DNA of 64,000 nt from Streptomyces curacoi (GTDB lineage: Bacteria; Actinomycetota; Actinomycetes; Streptomycetales; Streptomycetaceae). Positions 40,611-49,684 of this stretch are shown here, one piece after another; positions within the stretch are counted from its first letter, which is position 1, and every line of letters starts with the position of its first letter. The DNA lies in NCBI RefSeq assembly GCF_001513975.1, contig NZ_KQ947988.1, forward strand, positions 124,001 through 188,000, written 5' to 3'. The position numbers were made by a program, and so were the translations under genes. The notes beneath the pieces were generated by a model. The model was not told the origin of the DNA. It did no database searches and was given only the letters and a program-made list of their open reading frames with translations.

Positions 40611-41885
40611 ATGAGCAACGAGGCGCTCGCCCGCCTGGCCGAGGAACGTGTCGACCACCGCTTCAAGGGCCTCCCCCCGGACGCCGACGGCCTGACCGTG
40701 GCCGAGCTGGCCGCCCAGCGCCGCAACCTCTTCACCGACGGCTTCGCCACCCCGGTCCTGGCCCTCTCCGCCGAGCGCCTGGAGCACAACCTCGACCTCA
40801 TGGAGGCCTACGCCGTCCGGCACGGCCTCGCCTTCGCCCCGCACGGCAAGACCTCCATGGCACCCCAGCTGTTCTGGCGGCAGATCGAACACGGCGCCTG
40901 GGGCATCACGCTCGCGGTCCCGCACCAGGTGCGGGTGGCGCGCGCGTACGGCATCCAGCGGGTCTTCCTCGCCAACGAGCTGGTGGATCCGGCTGCCCTG
41001 CGCTGGATCGCCGGCGAGCTGGCCGCCGACCCCGCCTTCCGTCTCCTCTGCTACGTCGACTCCGTGCGCGGCGTGGAGCTCATGGACGCGGCCCTGCGGA
41101 GCGCCGGGGCCGTCCGTCCGCTGGACGTCGTGATCGAGCTGGCGGCCGGCGAAGGCGCCCGCACCGGCGTTCGTACGGAGGCGGAGTGCGCGGCGGTCGC
41201 GGACGCGGTGGCGGCCGTGCCGACGCTGCGGCTCGTCGGGGTCGCGGGGTACGAGGGCGAGGTCCCGCAGGCCGACTCCGAGCGGGTGCACGCATGGCTG
41301 CGCCGACTGGTCTCGCTCGCCGTCGACCTCGACAAGGCGGGGCGTTTCGCGGGGCTGGAGGAGATCGTCGTCAGCGCGGGCGGCAGCGCGTGGTTCGACG
41401 CGGTGGCGGACGTGTTCGCCGAGATCCCCGAACTCTCCCTGCCGGTGCTGAAGTTGCTGCGCTCGGGGGCGTACGTCTCGCACGACGACGGCCACTACCG
41501 CAAGCTGACCCCCTTCAACCGGGTCCCGCAGGAGGGCGCCCTCGAACCCGCCTTCCGCCTCTGGGCCCAGGTGGTCTCCCGGCCCTGCCCCGACCAGGCC
41601 TTCGTCAACGCGGGCAAGCGGGACGCGGCGTACGACCTCGACCTGCCGTTCGCCCAGGTGGTCCGCCGGGAGGGCGGTGCGGAACGCCCGGCGACCGGCA
41701 TCTCGGTGACCGCCCTGTCGGACCAGCACGCCTGGCTGCGTACGACGGAGGAGGCGGACCTGGAGGTCGGGGACTGGCTCGGCATGGGCCTGTCCCACCC
41801 GTGCACGTCGTTCGACAAGTGGCAGCTGATTCCGGTCGCGGAGGCGGACGGGACGGTCGTCGACTACATCCGCACGTTCTTCTAG
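40611..41885 (+). CDS. D-serine deaminase-like PLP enzyme (alanine-racemase fold type III)
   Basis: 424 residues. N-terminal PLP barrel with the lysine in FAPHGKTSM, and a C-terminal domain with the zinc-ligand pair seen in D-serine dehydratase and D-threonine aldolase relatives: SDQHAWL and SHPCTSFD. Expected to convert D-serine or a related D-hydroxy amino acid to keto acid and ammonia. GGGAGG ribosome site 10 bases before the ATG. It precedes the deacylase gene by 11 bases. Confidence 0.85.
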   Translation: MSNEALARLAEERVDHRFKGLPPDADGLTVAELAAQRRNLFTDGFATPVLALSAERLEHNLDLMEAYAVRHGLAFAPHGKTSMAPQLFWRQIEHGAWGITLAVPHQVRVARAYGIQRVFLANELVDPAALRWIAGELAADPAFRLLCYVDSVRGVELMDAALRSAGAVRPLDVVIELAAGEGARTGVRTEAECAAVADAVAAVPTLRLVGVAGYEGEVPQADSERVHAWLRRLVSLAVDLDKAGRFAGLEEIVVSAGGSAWFDAVADVFAEIPELSLPVLKLLRSGAYVSHDDGHYRKLTPFNRVPQEGALEPAFRLWAQVVSRPCPDQAFVNAGKRDAAYDLDLPFAQVVRREGGAERPATGISVTALSDQHAWLRTTEEADLEVGDWLGMGLSHPCTSFDKWQLIPVAEADGTVVDYIRTFF

Positions 41886-41896
41886 GAGGTACGGCC

Positions 41897-43519
41897 GTGG
41901 AGGACCTGGTCATTCGGGACGCGGAGGTCGTGGACGGCAGCGGTGAGCCCTCGTACCGCGCCGATGTCGTCGTGGCTGGCGGCAGGATCGTGTCGATCGT
42001 CAAGGAGGCCGCCGCGGCGGGCTGCCAACGCCCCAAGGCGCGCCGGGAGCTGGACGCGGAGGGCCTCGTCCTGGCCCCCGGCTTCATCGACATGCACGCC
42101 CACAGCGACCTGGCGCTGCTGCGCGACCCCGACCACAGCGCGAAGGCGGCGCAGGGCGTGACGCTGGAGGTCATCGGCCAGGACGGCCTGTCGTACGCCC
42201 CCGTCGACGACCGCACCCTGGCGGAGGTCCGCCGCGCGATCACCGGCTGGAACGGCTCCGGTGACGACATCGACTTCGACTGGCGCACGGTGGGCGAGTA
42301 CCTGGACCGCCTCGACGCCGGTTTCGAAGGCCGGGGCATCGCCGTGAACGCGGCCTACCTCATCCCGCAGGGGACGGTCCGCGCGCTCGTCGTCGGCTGG
42401 GAGGACCGGGCGGCGACGCCGGACGAGCTGGAGCGGATGCGGCGGTTGGTCGCGGAGGGCATGGCGCAGGGCGCGGTCGGCATGTCGTCCGGGCTGACGT
42501 ACACGCCCGGCATGTACGCCGAGGACGCGGAACTGACGGAGCTGTGCCGGGTGGTGGCGTCGTACGGCGGCTACTACTGCCCGCACCACCGCTCGTACGG
42601 GGCCGGGGCCCTGGAGGCGTACGAGGAGATGGTGGCCCTGACGAGGGAGGCGGGCTGCCCCCTCCACCTGGCCCACGCCACCATGAACTTCGGCGTGAAC
42701 AAGGGCAGGGCACCGGAGCTGCTGGCACTCCTGGACAAGGCGCTGGAGTCGGGTGCCGACATCACCCTCGACACCTATCCCTACATCCCCGGCTGCACCA
42801 CTCTCGTGGCCCTGCTGCCGAGTTGGGCGAGCGAGGGCGGCCCCGAGGCGGTCCTGGCCCGGCTGTCGGACGACGGGACGGCCGAACGCATCCGCCACCA
42901 CATGGAGGTCATCGGCGCGGACGGCTGCCACGGCGTGCCGGTCGAGTGGGACACGATCGAGATCTCGGGCGTGAGCGACGCTTCTCTGGCGGATTTCGTG
43001 GGCCGTACGGTCCAGCAGTCGGCGGACGCACGCGGCGAGGCCCCTTGGGTGACCGCTCGGCGCCTGCTCCTGCGGGACCGGCTCGGTTCGACGATCCTCC
43101 AGCACGTCGGCCACGAGGAGAACGTGCAGGCGATCATGCGGCACCGCGTCCACACGGGCGGTTCGGACGGCATCCTGCGGGGCGAGAAGCCGCACCCGAG
43201 GGCGTACGGCACGTTTCCGCACTACCTCGGCCGGTACGTGCGGGAGTTGGGAGTGCTGTCCCTGGAGGAGTGCGTGGCCCATCTGACCTCGCGCCCGGCG
43301 GCGCGGCTGCGGCTGCCTGACCGGGGGCTGGTCCGTGAGGGCCATCGGGCGGACCTGGTGCTGTTCGACCCCGAGACGGTAGCGGCGGGCTCCACGTTCG
43401 AGGAGCCGCGCACGCTACCGACGGGCATCCCGCACGTCCTGATCGACGGCCGTTTCGTGATCGAGGACGGCCACCGGACGGACGTGCTGGCGGGACGGGC
43501 GATCCGCAGAACCCCCTAG
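41897..43519 (+). CDS. N-acyl-D-amino-acid deacylase (amidohydrolase)
   Basis: 540 residues. Metal-dependent amidohydrolase: HxH motif in GFIDMHAHSDLAL, later ligands in CPHHRSYG and HLAHAT, and catalytic Asp in HTGGSDGIL. C-terminal beta segment RADLVLFDPETV. Releases D-amino acids from N-acylated forms. GTG start at 41897 after AGGAGG. In operon with the D-serine-deaminase-like enzyme, so the freed amino acid may be its substrate. Four bases separate its stop from that of the convergent protease. Confidence 0.9.
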   Translation: MEDLVIRDAEVVDGSGEPSYRADVVVAGGRIVSIVKEAAAAGCQRPKARRELDAEGLVLAPGFIDMHAHSDLALLRDPDHSAKAAQGVTLEVIGQDGLSYAPVDDRTLAEVRRAITGWNGSGDDIDFDWRTVGEYLDRLDAGFEGRGIAVNAAYLIPQGTVRALVVGWEDRAATPDELERMRRLVAEGMAQGAVGMSSGLTYTPGMYAEDAELTELCRVVASYGGYYCPHHRSYGAGALEAYEEMVALTREAGCPLHLAHATMNFGVNKGRAPELLALLDKALESGADITLDTYPYIPGCTTLVALLPSWASEGGPEAVLARLSDDGTAERIRHHMEVIGADGCHGVPVEWDTIEISGVSDASLADFVGRTVQQSADARGEAPWVTARRLLLRDRLGSTILQHVGHEENVQAIMRHRVHTGGSDGILRGEKPHPRAYGTFPHYLGRYVRELGVLSLEECVAHLTSRPAARLRLPDRGLVREGHRADLVLFDPETVAAGSTFEEPRTLPTGIPHVLIDGRFVIEDGHRTDVLAGRAIRRTP

Positions 43520-43523
43520 CCGG

Positions 43524-44453
43524 TTACGGCTTGGGCAGCACGCAGCCGCTCGCGCTCAGGTCGAGCTTGCTGTCGACGCCGAAGCAGGCGGGGATCTGGT
43601 AGGTCTGCTGGGCGTAGTTGATGCCCTGGCGGACGGTGACGTTGCCGCTCTCGTCGACCTCGCACGGGTTGTTGACCGTGCAGCGCTGGCCGTCCTCGTT
43701 GCCGGTGTTGTTGACGGCGACGACCTGGTTCGTGGCCTGGTCGATGACGGGGGAGCCGGAGGTGCCGCCGATGGTGTTGCAGGCGGAGGTGTAGCGGACG
43801 GAGTCCTTGAAGGTCCAGTCGCCTTCCTTGAGGCGGTACGCGAACCCGTCGATGTTGCAGTTGTACAGCCGCTTCCAGTAGCCGGAGGCGACGGTGATGG
43901 CGGTGCCGGCGGCCGGGTGGGTGTCGGCCATGGTGAGGGCGCTGATGCCGTACCTGCTCTTGATCTCGGCGTAGGTCGTGGTGAGCTGATAGATCGCCAC
44001 GTCCGTGTCGGTCATCGTCCCGTAGGCGATCTTGTTGGCGCGCAGCGTGCCGATCCGGGAACCGGACGCGTTGAGGAGCCCGAAGGTCCGGCTGGAGGCA
44101 CGGTCGACGACGACCTCACCGGGCCCCGGCATGCCGGTCTCCAGACAGTGGCCGTTGGACATCACCAGCGCCGGGTCGTTGTCCTCCGAGTCCGGGAAGC
44201 GGACGACGGAGCCGGAGCAGTTGCTGAGCGAGACGGTACCCGCGAAGTTCACGGCCTGAACCGAGGGGTTCAGGGCGCGATTGAGGCTCTCTGTGGTGGA
44301 CGTGACGGCGTCCCTGACGGTGGACAGGGCCGTGTCCGCGTCCACGCTCTTGCCGAACGAGCCGGCCGTGTCCACAGGAGCCGCGACCGCGGGTGCGGCG
44401 CCGGCCCCGGCTATCGCCAGGGCGAGGAGGGCGGCGCCGAGAGGTTTTCTCAT
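43524..44453 (-). CDS. Secreted trypsin-like (S1) serine protease
   Basis: 309 residues with a signal peptide (cleavage near VAA-AP). Catalytic triad: H102 in SNGHC, D151 in DTDVAIY, S232 in GGTSGSP. Six or more cysteines suggest disulfides. The first ~60 residues after cleavage could be a short pro-peptide. The specificity is not clear. Translated from a leader of about 250 bases. Confidence 0.9.
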   Translation of the reverse strand: MRKPLGAALLALAIAGAGAAPAVAAPVDTAGSFGKSVDADTALSTVRDAVTSTTESLNRALNPSVQAVNFAGTVSLSNCSGSVVRFPDSEDNDPALVMSNGHCLETGMPGPGEVVVDRASSRTFGLLNASGSRIGTLRANKIAYGTMTDTDVAIYQLTTTYAEIKSRYGISALTMADTHPAAGTAITVASGYWKRLYNCNIDGFAYRLKEGDWTFKDSVRYTSACNTIGGTSGSPVIDQATNQVVAVNNTGNEDGQRCTVNNPCEVDESGNVTVRQGINYAQQTYQIPACFGVDSKLDLSASGCVLPKP

Positions 44454-44660
44454 GTGGGGGTCCCCTCATACGAAGAAGGTGACCGAAGAATCTCCGGTCA
44501 CCCGCACTTTTGTCATGCGCATTGTCACGCAAGAGGGGGGTGGGGACAAGGACTTGCTTACCGGCGAGTTCGGGCCGTAGGGGTTTCCCTATCACGGGGA
44601 ATCGAGATGCCGGGGTGGCGGCGCAGGACGTTCACGAGAGGGCGATGAGATCACCACAGC

Positions 44661-44708
44661 CGGGCATTCAGGCTCCGACCACCTCGGGCATTCAGGCTCC
44701 GGCTACCT
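44661..44708 (+). repeat. Two-copy 24-base tandem repeat
   Basis: Copies at 44661-44684 and 44685-44708 differ at two positions. The second runs over the stop codon of the minus-strand gene at 44703. Confidence 0.75.
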
Positions 44709-45599
44709 GGGGCCCTTTGTGTTCCCCTGCCCTCGCCCCGGCTTGTCGTCGCCGTCGCCGCCCGGTGCCGTCGCGCTCGCCGTGGTGGTCGGTGCCGAAG
44801 GGGTCGCGTTCGCGGTGGAGGGGGCCACGCTCGTGACGGAGGGGGCCGCGCTCGTGGTGGAGGGGGTCGACGTGGGTCTGTCGTCCGCGCCGCCCTCCGT
44901 GGGGGTGGCGGACGCGGAGGGGCTCCCCGTGGCGTCCGGAGTCTCCGTGCGGGACGGCTCCGGCGAGCGGGACGTGGCCGGGCCGCCTCCCGGGAAGTCG
45001 GTCGCCGAGTCCTCCGCCGTCGAGCTCGTGCGGTCCTGCTCGCTCTGCGGGTCACCCGCCGACGACGAGCCGGAGAGGGAGAAGCCGGCTATCAGCGCCG
45101 CCACCGACACCGCCCCCACCGCCCCGGCCACCATCGCCACACGACCTCGGCGCCAAGCGGTGGGCTTGCGCCGCGAACCCCGGCCGGCACCGCCGGCCCG
45201 CCGACCGCGTTCCTCACCGAAGCCGTAGTCGTCGTCCGCGCCGTAGCTGTAGCTGTAGTCGTAGCCGCCAGCCGAGCCCGCGCCGTAGCCGTAGCCGTCA
45301 GTCGCGCTCGCCCCGCCACCCCCGCCGTAGGCCGCCCCGTCGGCCGCCCCAGGGCCCGCGTCCGCCACCGGCGGCAGCTGCACCGTCTCGTCGTACGCGT
45401 TCTGCCAGCCGTGCGCGCTCGCCGGGTCCGCGTACCCCTCGTACGCAGGGGGCGCCGTCGGCTGCGGGTGGTACACGTTCGGCGGCAGGCCGGCCCCGCC
45501 GGTCGGCCGGTTTCCGCCGTGGACGTCGTTTACACCCCGCACCCCGTTCGCACCGTCTGCGCCGTAAGTGCCGTTTTCCTGCTCAGGCGGCCTGGACAT
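44703..45599 (-). CDS. Single-pass membrane protein with Gly/Tyr-rich head and Ser/Thr-rich tail
   Basis: 298 residues, function unknown. Cytoplasmic head rich in Gly, Tyr, Asn and Asp, a basic stretch (RRKPTAWRRGR) before one membrane helix near 155-177, then an exported Ser/Thr/Pro/Ala-rich tail with SP and TP repeats that may be glycosylated. No enzymatic motif. The design suggests a surface-tethered or wall-spanning protein. Confidence 0.72.
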   Translation of the reverse strand: MSRPPEQENGTYGADGANGVRGVNDVHGGNRPTGGAGLPPNVYHPQPTAPPAYEGYADPASAHGWQNAYDETVQLPPVADAGPGAADGAAYGGGGGASATDGYGYGAGSAGGYDYSYSYGADDDYGFGEERGRRAGGAGRGSRRKPTAWRRGRVAMVAGAVGAVSVAALIAGFSLSGSSSAGDPQSEQDRTSSTAEDSATDFPGGGPATSRSPEPSRTETPDATGSPSASATPTEGGADDRPTSTPSTTSAAPSVTSVAPSTANATPSAPTTTASATAPGGDGDDKPGRGQGNTKGPR

Positions 45600-45725
45600 G
45601 AGCGCGCATTGTAGGGACGGGAGAGGCTCCTGGGGCAGCCGTCGGCGATATCACCCCAAACCCCCGCGTCTCACGTGGCGGAAAACACGGCCCAAGGTGC
45701 GTTACCGGGCCCTAAGCTCCTTGAC

Positions 45726-46937
45726 ATGCAGGTGATCCAGTCGACCAAGCTCGCCAACGTCTGTTACGAGATCCGGGGCCCGGTGCTCGAGGAGGCGATG
45801 CGGCTCGAGTCGGCGGGGCATCGGATCCTCAAGCTGAACACCGGAAATCCGGCCGCGTTCGGCTTCGAGTGCCCGCCCGAGATCCTGGAGGACATCCTCC
45901 GCAATGTGTCGTCGGCCCATGGGTACGGCGACGCGAAGGGGCTGCTCGCCGCGCGCCGGGCCGTCGTCATGCACAACCAGACCCTCGGCATCGAGACCGA
46001 CGTCGAGCACGTCTTCATCGGCAACGGCGTCTCCGAGCTGATCGTCATGGCGATGCAGGGACTGCTGGACGACGGGGACGAGGTCCTCGTACCCGCGCCC
46101 GACTACCCCCTGTGGACCGCCGCCGTGTCCCTGTCCGGCGGCACCGCCGTGCACTACCGGTGCGACGAGCAGGCCGACTGGATGCCCGACCTCGCCGACA
46201 TCGAGCGCAAGGTCACCGATCGCACCAAGGCCATCGTCATCATCAACCCCAACAATCCGACGGGGGCCGTGTACGACGAGGCCATGCTCCGCGGGCTCAC
46301 CGACATCGCCCGGCGGCACAATCTGCTGGTCTGCTCGGACGAGATCTACGACAAGATCCTCTACGACGGCGCCACGCACACCCCGACCGCCGCCGTCGCG
46401 CCCGACCTGCTCACCCTCACCTTCAACGGCATGTCCAAGGCCTACCGGGTCGCCGGGTACCGGGTGGGATGGATGTCGATCTCGGGCCCCCGCGCCCACG
46501 CCGACTCCTACATCGAGGGCCTCACCATCCTCGCGAACATGCGGCTGTGCGCGAACATGCCCGGTCAGCACGGAGTCGTGGCCGCCCTCAGCGGGCGGCA
46601 GTCCATCAACGACCTGGTGCTGCCCGGGGGGCGGCTGAAGGAGCAGATGGATGTCGCGTACGAGCTGCTGACGCAGATTCCCGGCGTGACGTGCGTACGG
46701 CCGAAGGGGGCGCTGTATCTCTTCCCGCGCCTCGACCCCAAGGTCTTCAAGATCAAGGACGACCGGCAGATGGTCCTGGACCTGCTGCGACGCGAGAAGA
46801 TCATGGTCGTCCAGGGCTCCGGCTTCAACTGGCCCGAGTCGGACCACTTCCGCGTGGTGACGCTCCCGACGGCCACGGATCTGCGGGACGCGGTGGGGCG
46901 GATCGGGCGGTTCCTCGACGGTTACAGCCAGCCCTGA
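45726..46937 (+). CDS. Class I/II PLP aminotransferase (AlaT-like)
   Basis: 403 residues. Fold type I aminotransferase of the alanine/aspartate group. PLP lysine in TFNGMSKAYRVAGYRVGW; NPNNPTGAVY, SDEIYDKILYDG and the C-terminal Arg motif SDHFRVVTLP are all present. It probably transfers amino groups between alanine and 2-oxoglutarate; related proteins are annotated alanine or valine-pyruvate aminotransferase. ATG 45726 is chosen for homologue-like start MQVIQSTKLANVCYEI; a TAAGCT box 8 bases upstream hints at a leaderless mRNA. Confidence 0.92.
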   Translation: MQVIQSTKLANVCYEIRGPVLEEAMRLESAGHRILKLNTGNPAAFGFECPPEILEDILRNVSSAHGYGDAKGLLAARRAVVMHNQTLGIETDVEHVFIGNGVSELIVMAMQGLLDDGDEVLVPAPDYPLWTAAVSLSGGTAVHYRCDEQADWMPDLADIERKVTDRTKAIVIINPNNPTGAVYDEAMLRGLTDIARRHNLLVCSDEIYDKILYDGATHTPTAAVAPDLLTLTFNGMSKAYRVAGYRVGWMSISGPRAHADSYIEGLTILANMRLCANMPGQHGVVAALSGRQSINDLVLPGGRLKEQMDVAYELLTQIPGVTCVRPKGALYLFPRLDPKVFKIKDDRQMVLDLLRREKIMVVQGSGFNWPESDHFRVVTLPTATDLRDAVGRIGRFLDGYSQP

Positions 46938-46985
46938 CCCTCACGCTGTGTGTACAAGCGGTCCTCTATTGCGAACGGCTCAACT

Positions 46986-47000
46986 TTAGACGAAATCTAA
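46986..47000 (+). promoter_or_regulatory. Inverted repeat (TTAGA-N5-TCTAA) in a promoter spacer
   Basis: A 15-base site with 7-1-7 geometry reminiscent of Fur-family boxes, fitting exactly between a weak -35 (TCAACT, 46980-46985) and a -10 (TAGGAT, 47003-47008) upstream of the gene at 47041. The match is to geometry, not to a known Streptomyces consensus. Confidence 0.45.
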
Positions 47001-47040
47001 GCTAGGATGGCTTCCTGTCAGAGCACAGGAGGCCATCCCC

Positions 47041-47463
47041 ATGTACGAACCGATCCGCACCAAGTCGGTCCACAGCACGATGGCCGGCACCCACTCCGAC
47101 TTCCCCCATCGCTCGCGCGAGGAGGAGCTGGACATCCAGCTCGCGGGTCACCTCGCGGCGCTGCTCGCCGTCACGGACGAGCTGCGCGCGCTGGAGCCGT
47201 CCGCCGACCTCGACTCGGCCGCCGAACGGCTCGCCGGGCAGGTGGCCAGGCTGCGGGGAGCGCGTACGCCGGCCCGCGCCGTGGCCTCCGGCGGCGAGCC
47301 GAAGCCCCCGGCGCTGCATCGCCGGGCGCACACCCTGGCCGGGCGGGCCCTGGTCGTCGCGGCGTCCCGGGCGGACACCGCCGCCGCGATCCTCGCCGCC
47401 GAGCGCATGGATGCGCACAGCGCTGCGCTGGCCGAGCCGCAGGAACTGACCGGCGTCGGCTGA
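47041..47463 (+). CDS. Conserved small Ala-rich helical protein
   Basis: 140 residues, not assigned. Predicted mostly helical, Ala/Arg/Glu/Leu-rich, with no cysteines, membrane segment or signal. It has an exact AGGAGG ribosome site and a promoter with an embedded inverted repeat. Followed by a terminator hairpin, so it is a monocistronic unit. Confidence 0.75.
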   Translation: MYEPIRTKSVHSTMAGTHSDFPHRSREEELDIQLAGHLAALLAVTDELRALEPSADLDSAAERLAGQVARLRGARTPARAVASGGEPKPPALHRRAHTLAGRALVVAASRADTAAAILAAERMDAHSAALAEPQELTGVG

Positions 47464-47478
47464 CACCCCCAGAACGGC

Positions 47479-47516
47479 CCCGGTCCGCGTGCACCCGCAG
47501 CGACGCGCGGACCGGG
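47479..47516 (+). terminator. Terminator after the small-protein gene
   Basis: 11-bp stem (47479-47489 with 47506-47516), 16-base loop, 15 bases past the stop codon. Confidence 0.6.
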
Positions 47517-47693
47517 TGCCACAGCACTGCGTTGGCTTGGGCCGTTCATCGCCGTAGGAGTTTCGCGTACGGCGGCTGCGGCTTCCATGTGACTGGTCGC
47601 GCCCACGCGGCTGCCTGGCGGACGTCGAGCTGTCGGTGACGGCCGCCGCGCGGCTGCGCGAACTCACCGGGTTGCTGGGCGCGCACAGGCGAA

Positions 47694-47747
47694 GGCCTGT
47701 CGCCGTGGTCGTCCCGTCGGGGCGGACGGGGATCACGGCGACAGGCC
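47694..47747 (-). terminator. Long hairpin downstream of the PEPCK gene
   Basis: Outer perfect 14-bp stem (47694-47707 with 47734-47747) enclosing an inner CCCGTC/GACGGG stem; about 110 bases beyond the PEPCK stop on the minus strand. Confidence 0.55.
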
Positions 47748-47860
47748 CAGAGCCACGCACGCCGTTGTACGCGGCTTCGCCGCTCCACACCGCGGCCGGC
47801 CGTGACGATCACTGGTCAGGGCACATCCGGACCGGCCGCGGAGCCTGTGTCGGGCGGGAC

Positions 47861-49684
47861 TCAGCCCAGCCGCTGCACCAGGGCGTGGTACTCGTCCCAC
47901 AGCTCCTTCGGCGTGTGGTCGCCGAAGGTGTTCAGGTGCTCGGGGATCAGCGCGGCCTCCTCGCGCCAGACCTCCTTGTCGACGGTGAGGAGGAAGTCCA
48001 GGTCGGAGTCCGACAGTTCGAGGCCGTCGGCGTCCAGGGCCTCCTTGGTCGGCAGGATGCCGATGGGGGTCTCGACGCCCTCCGCCTTGCCCTCCAGGCG
48101 CTCGACGATCCACTTCAGGACGCGGCTGTTCTCGCCGAAGCCGGGCCAGACGAACTTGCCCTCGTCGTTCTTGCGGAACCAGTTGACGTAGTAGATCTTC
48201 GGCAGCTTGGACTGGTCCTTGCCCTTGGCCACGTCGACCCAGTGGGCCATGTAGTCGCCCATGTTGTAGCCGCAGAAGGGGAGCATGGCGAAGGGGTCGC
48301 GGCGCAGTTCGCCGACCTTGCCCTCGGCGGCGGCGGTCTTCTCGCTGGCCACGTTGGCGCCGAGGAAGACGCCGTGGTTCCAGTCGAAGGACTCCGTCAC
48401 CAGCGGTACGGCGGTGGCGCGGCGGCCACCGAAGAGGATCGCCGAGATCGGCACGCCCTTGGGGTCCTCCCACTCCGGCGCGATGATCGGGCACTGGGAG
48501 GCGGGCACGGTGAAGCGGGCGTTGGGGTGGGCGGCCGGGGTCTCGGAGTCCGGCGTCCAGTCGTTGCCCTTCCAGTCGGTGAGGTGGGCCGGGGTCTCCT
48601 CCGTCATGCCCTCCCACCAGATGTCGTTGTCGTCCGTCAGCGCCACGTTGGTGAAGACGGAGTTGCCCCACAGGGTCTTCATCGCGTTGGCGTTGGTGTG
48701 CTCACCGGTGCCGGGCGCGACGCCGAAGAAGCCGGCCTCGGGGTTGATGGCGTACAGGCGGCCGTCCTCGCCGAAGCGCATCCAGGCGATGTCGTCGCCG
48801 ATCGTCTCGACCGTCCAGCCGGAGATCGTGGGCTCCAGCATGGCGAGGTTGGTCTTGCCGCAGGCCGACGGGAAGGCGGCGGCGACGTACTTGGACTCGC
48901 CCTGCGGCGGGGTGAGTTTGAGGATCAGCATGTGCTCGGCGAGCCAGCCCTCGTCGCGGGCCATGACGGAGGCGATGCGCAGGGCGTAGCACTTCTTGCC
49001 GAGCAGGGCGTTGCCGCCGTAGCCGGAGCCGTAGGACCAGATCTCGCGGCTCTCCGGGAAGTGGGAGATGTACTTGGTCGGGTTGCAGGGCCAGGGGACG
49101 TCCTCCTGGCCCTCCTCCAGCGGGGCGCCGACGGAGTGCACGGCCTTCACGAAGAAGCCGTCCTCACCGAGCTCGTCGAGGACGGCCTGGCCCATCCGGG
49201 TCATCGTGCGCATGGAGACGGCGACGTACGCCGAGTCGGTGATCTCCACGCCGATGGCGGAGAGTTTCGAGCCGAGCGGGCCCATGCAGAACGGCACGAC
49301 GTACATGGTCCGGCCGCGCATCGAGCCGCGGAAGACGCCCTTCTCGCCGGAGAAGACCTCGCGCATCTCGGCGGGGTCCATCCAGTGGTTCGTCGGGCCC
49401 GCGTCCTCCTCCTTCTCGGAGCAGATGAAGGTCCGGTCCTCGACGCGCGCGACGTCGGTCGGGTCGGAGGCGGCGTAGTACGAGTTGGGGCGCTTGATCG
49501 GGTCGAGCTTCTTGAAGGTGCCCTTCGCGACGAGCTCCTCGCACAGACGCTCGTACTCGGCCTCGGATCCGTCACACCAGACCACGCTGTCCGGCTGCGT
49601 CAGTTCGGCGATCTCGTTCACCCACGAGACCAGTTCGCGGTGGTTGGTGGGGACGACGGGGGGAGCCGCGATGTCGCGCGCCAC
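47861..49684 (-). CDS. pckG: Phosphoenolpyruvate carboxykinase (GTP)
   Basis: 607 residues, normal for GTP-dependent PEPCK. Catalyses oxaloacetate + GTP to PEP + CO2 + GDP at the TCA-gluconeogenesis junction. The P-loop and active-site cysteine are in S273-A-C275-G-K277-T; RTMYVVPFCMGPLGS, SYGSGYGGNALLGKKC and the GRRATAVPL region are typical. GTG start at 49684 with AGGAGC six bases upstream. A longer ATG frame exists without a ribosome site. Confidence 0.97.
   Translation of the reverse strand: MARDIAAPPVVPTNHRELVSWVNEIAELTQPDSVVWCDGSEAEYERLCEELVAKGTFKKLDPIKRPNSYYAASDPTDVARVEDRTFICSEKEEDAGPTNHWMDPAEMREVFSGEKGVFRGSMRGRTMYVVPFCMGPLGSKLSAIGVEITDSAYVAVSMRTMTRMGQAVLDELGEDGFFVKAVHSVGAPLEEGQEDVPWPCNPTKYISHFPESREIWSYGSGYGGNALLGKKCYALRIASVMARDEGWLAEHMLILKLTPPQGESKYVAAAFPSACGKTNLAMLEPTISGWTVETIGDDIAWMRFGEDGRLYAINPEAGFFGVAPGTGEHTNANAMKTLWGNSVFTNVALTDDNDIWWEGMTEETPAHLTDWKGNDWTPDSETPAAHPNARFTVPASQCPIIAPEWEDPKGVPISAILFGGRRATAVPLVTESFDWNHGVFLGANVASEKTAAAEGKVGELRRDPFAMLPFCGYNMGDYMAHWVDVAKGKDQSKLPKIYYVNWFRKNDEGKFVWPGFGENSRVLKWIVERLEGKAEGVETPIGILPTKEALDADGLELSDSDLDFLLTVDKEVWREEAALIPEHLNTFGDHTPKELWDEYHALVQRLG

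Larger units (their letters stand above)
47464..47860. other. 397-bp region between convergent small-protein and PEPCK genes
   Basis: No credible gene. It holds the two terminator hairpins listed below; Arg/Pro-rich frames here are GC artefacts. Confidence 0.5.

Noticed and set aside
47546..47812. Minus-strand 88-codon open frame downstream of PEPCK
   Set aside because: It runs through the terminator hairpin at 47694-47747 and is Arg/Pro-rich without a ribosome site.
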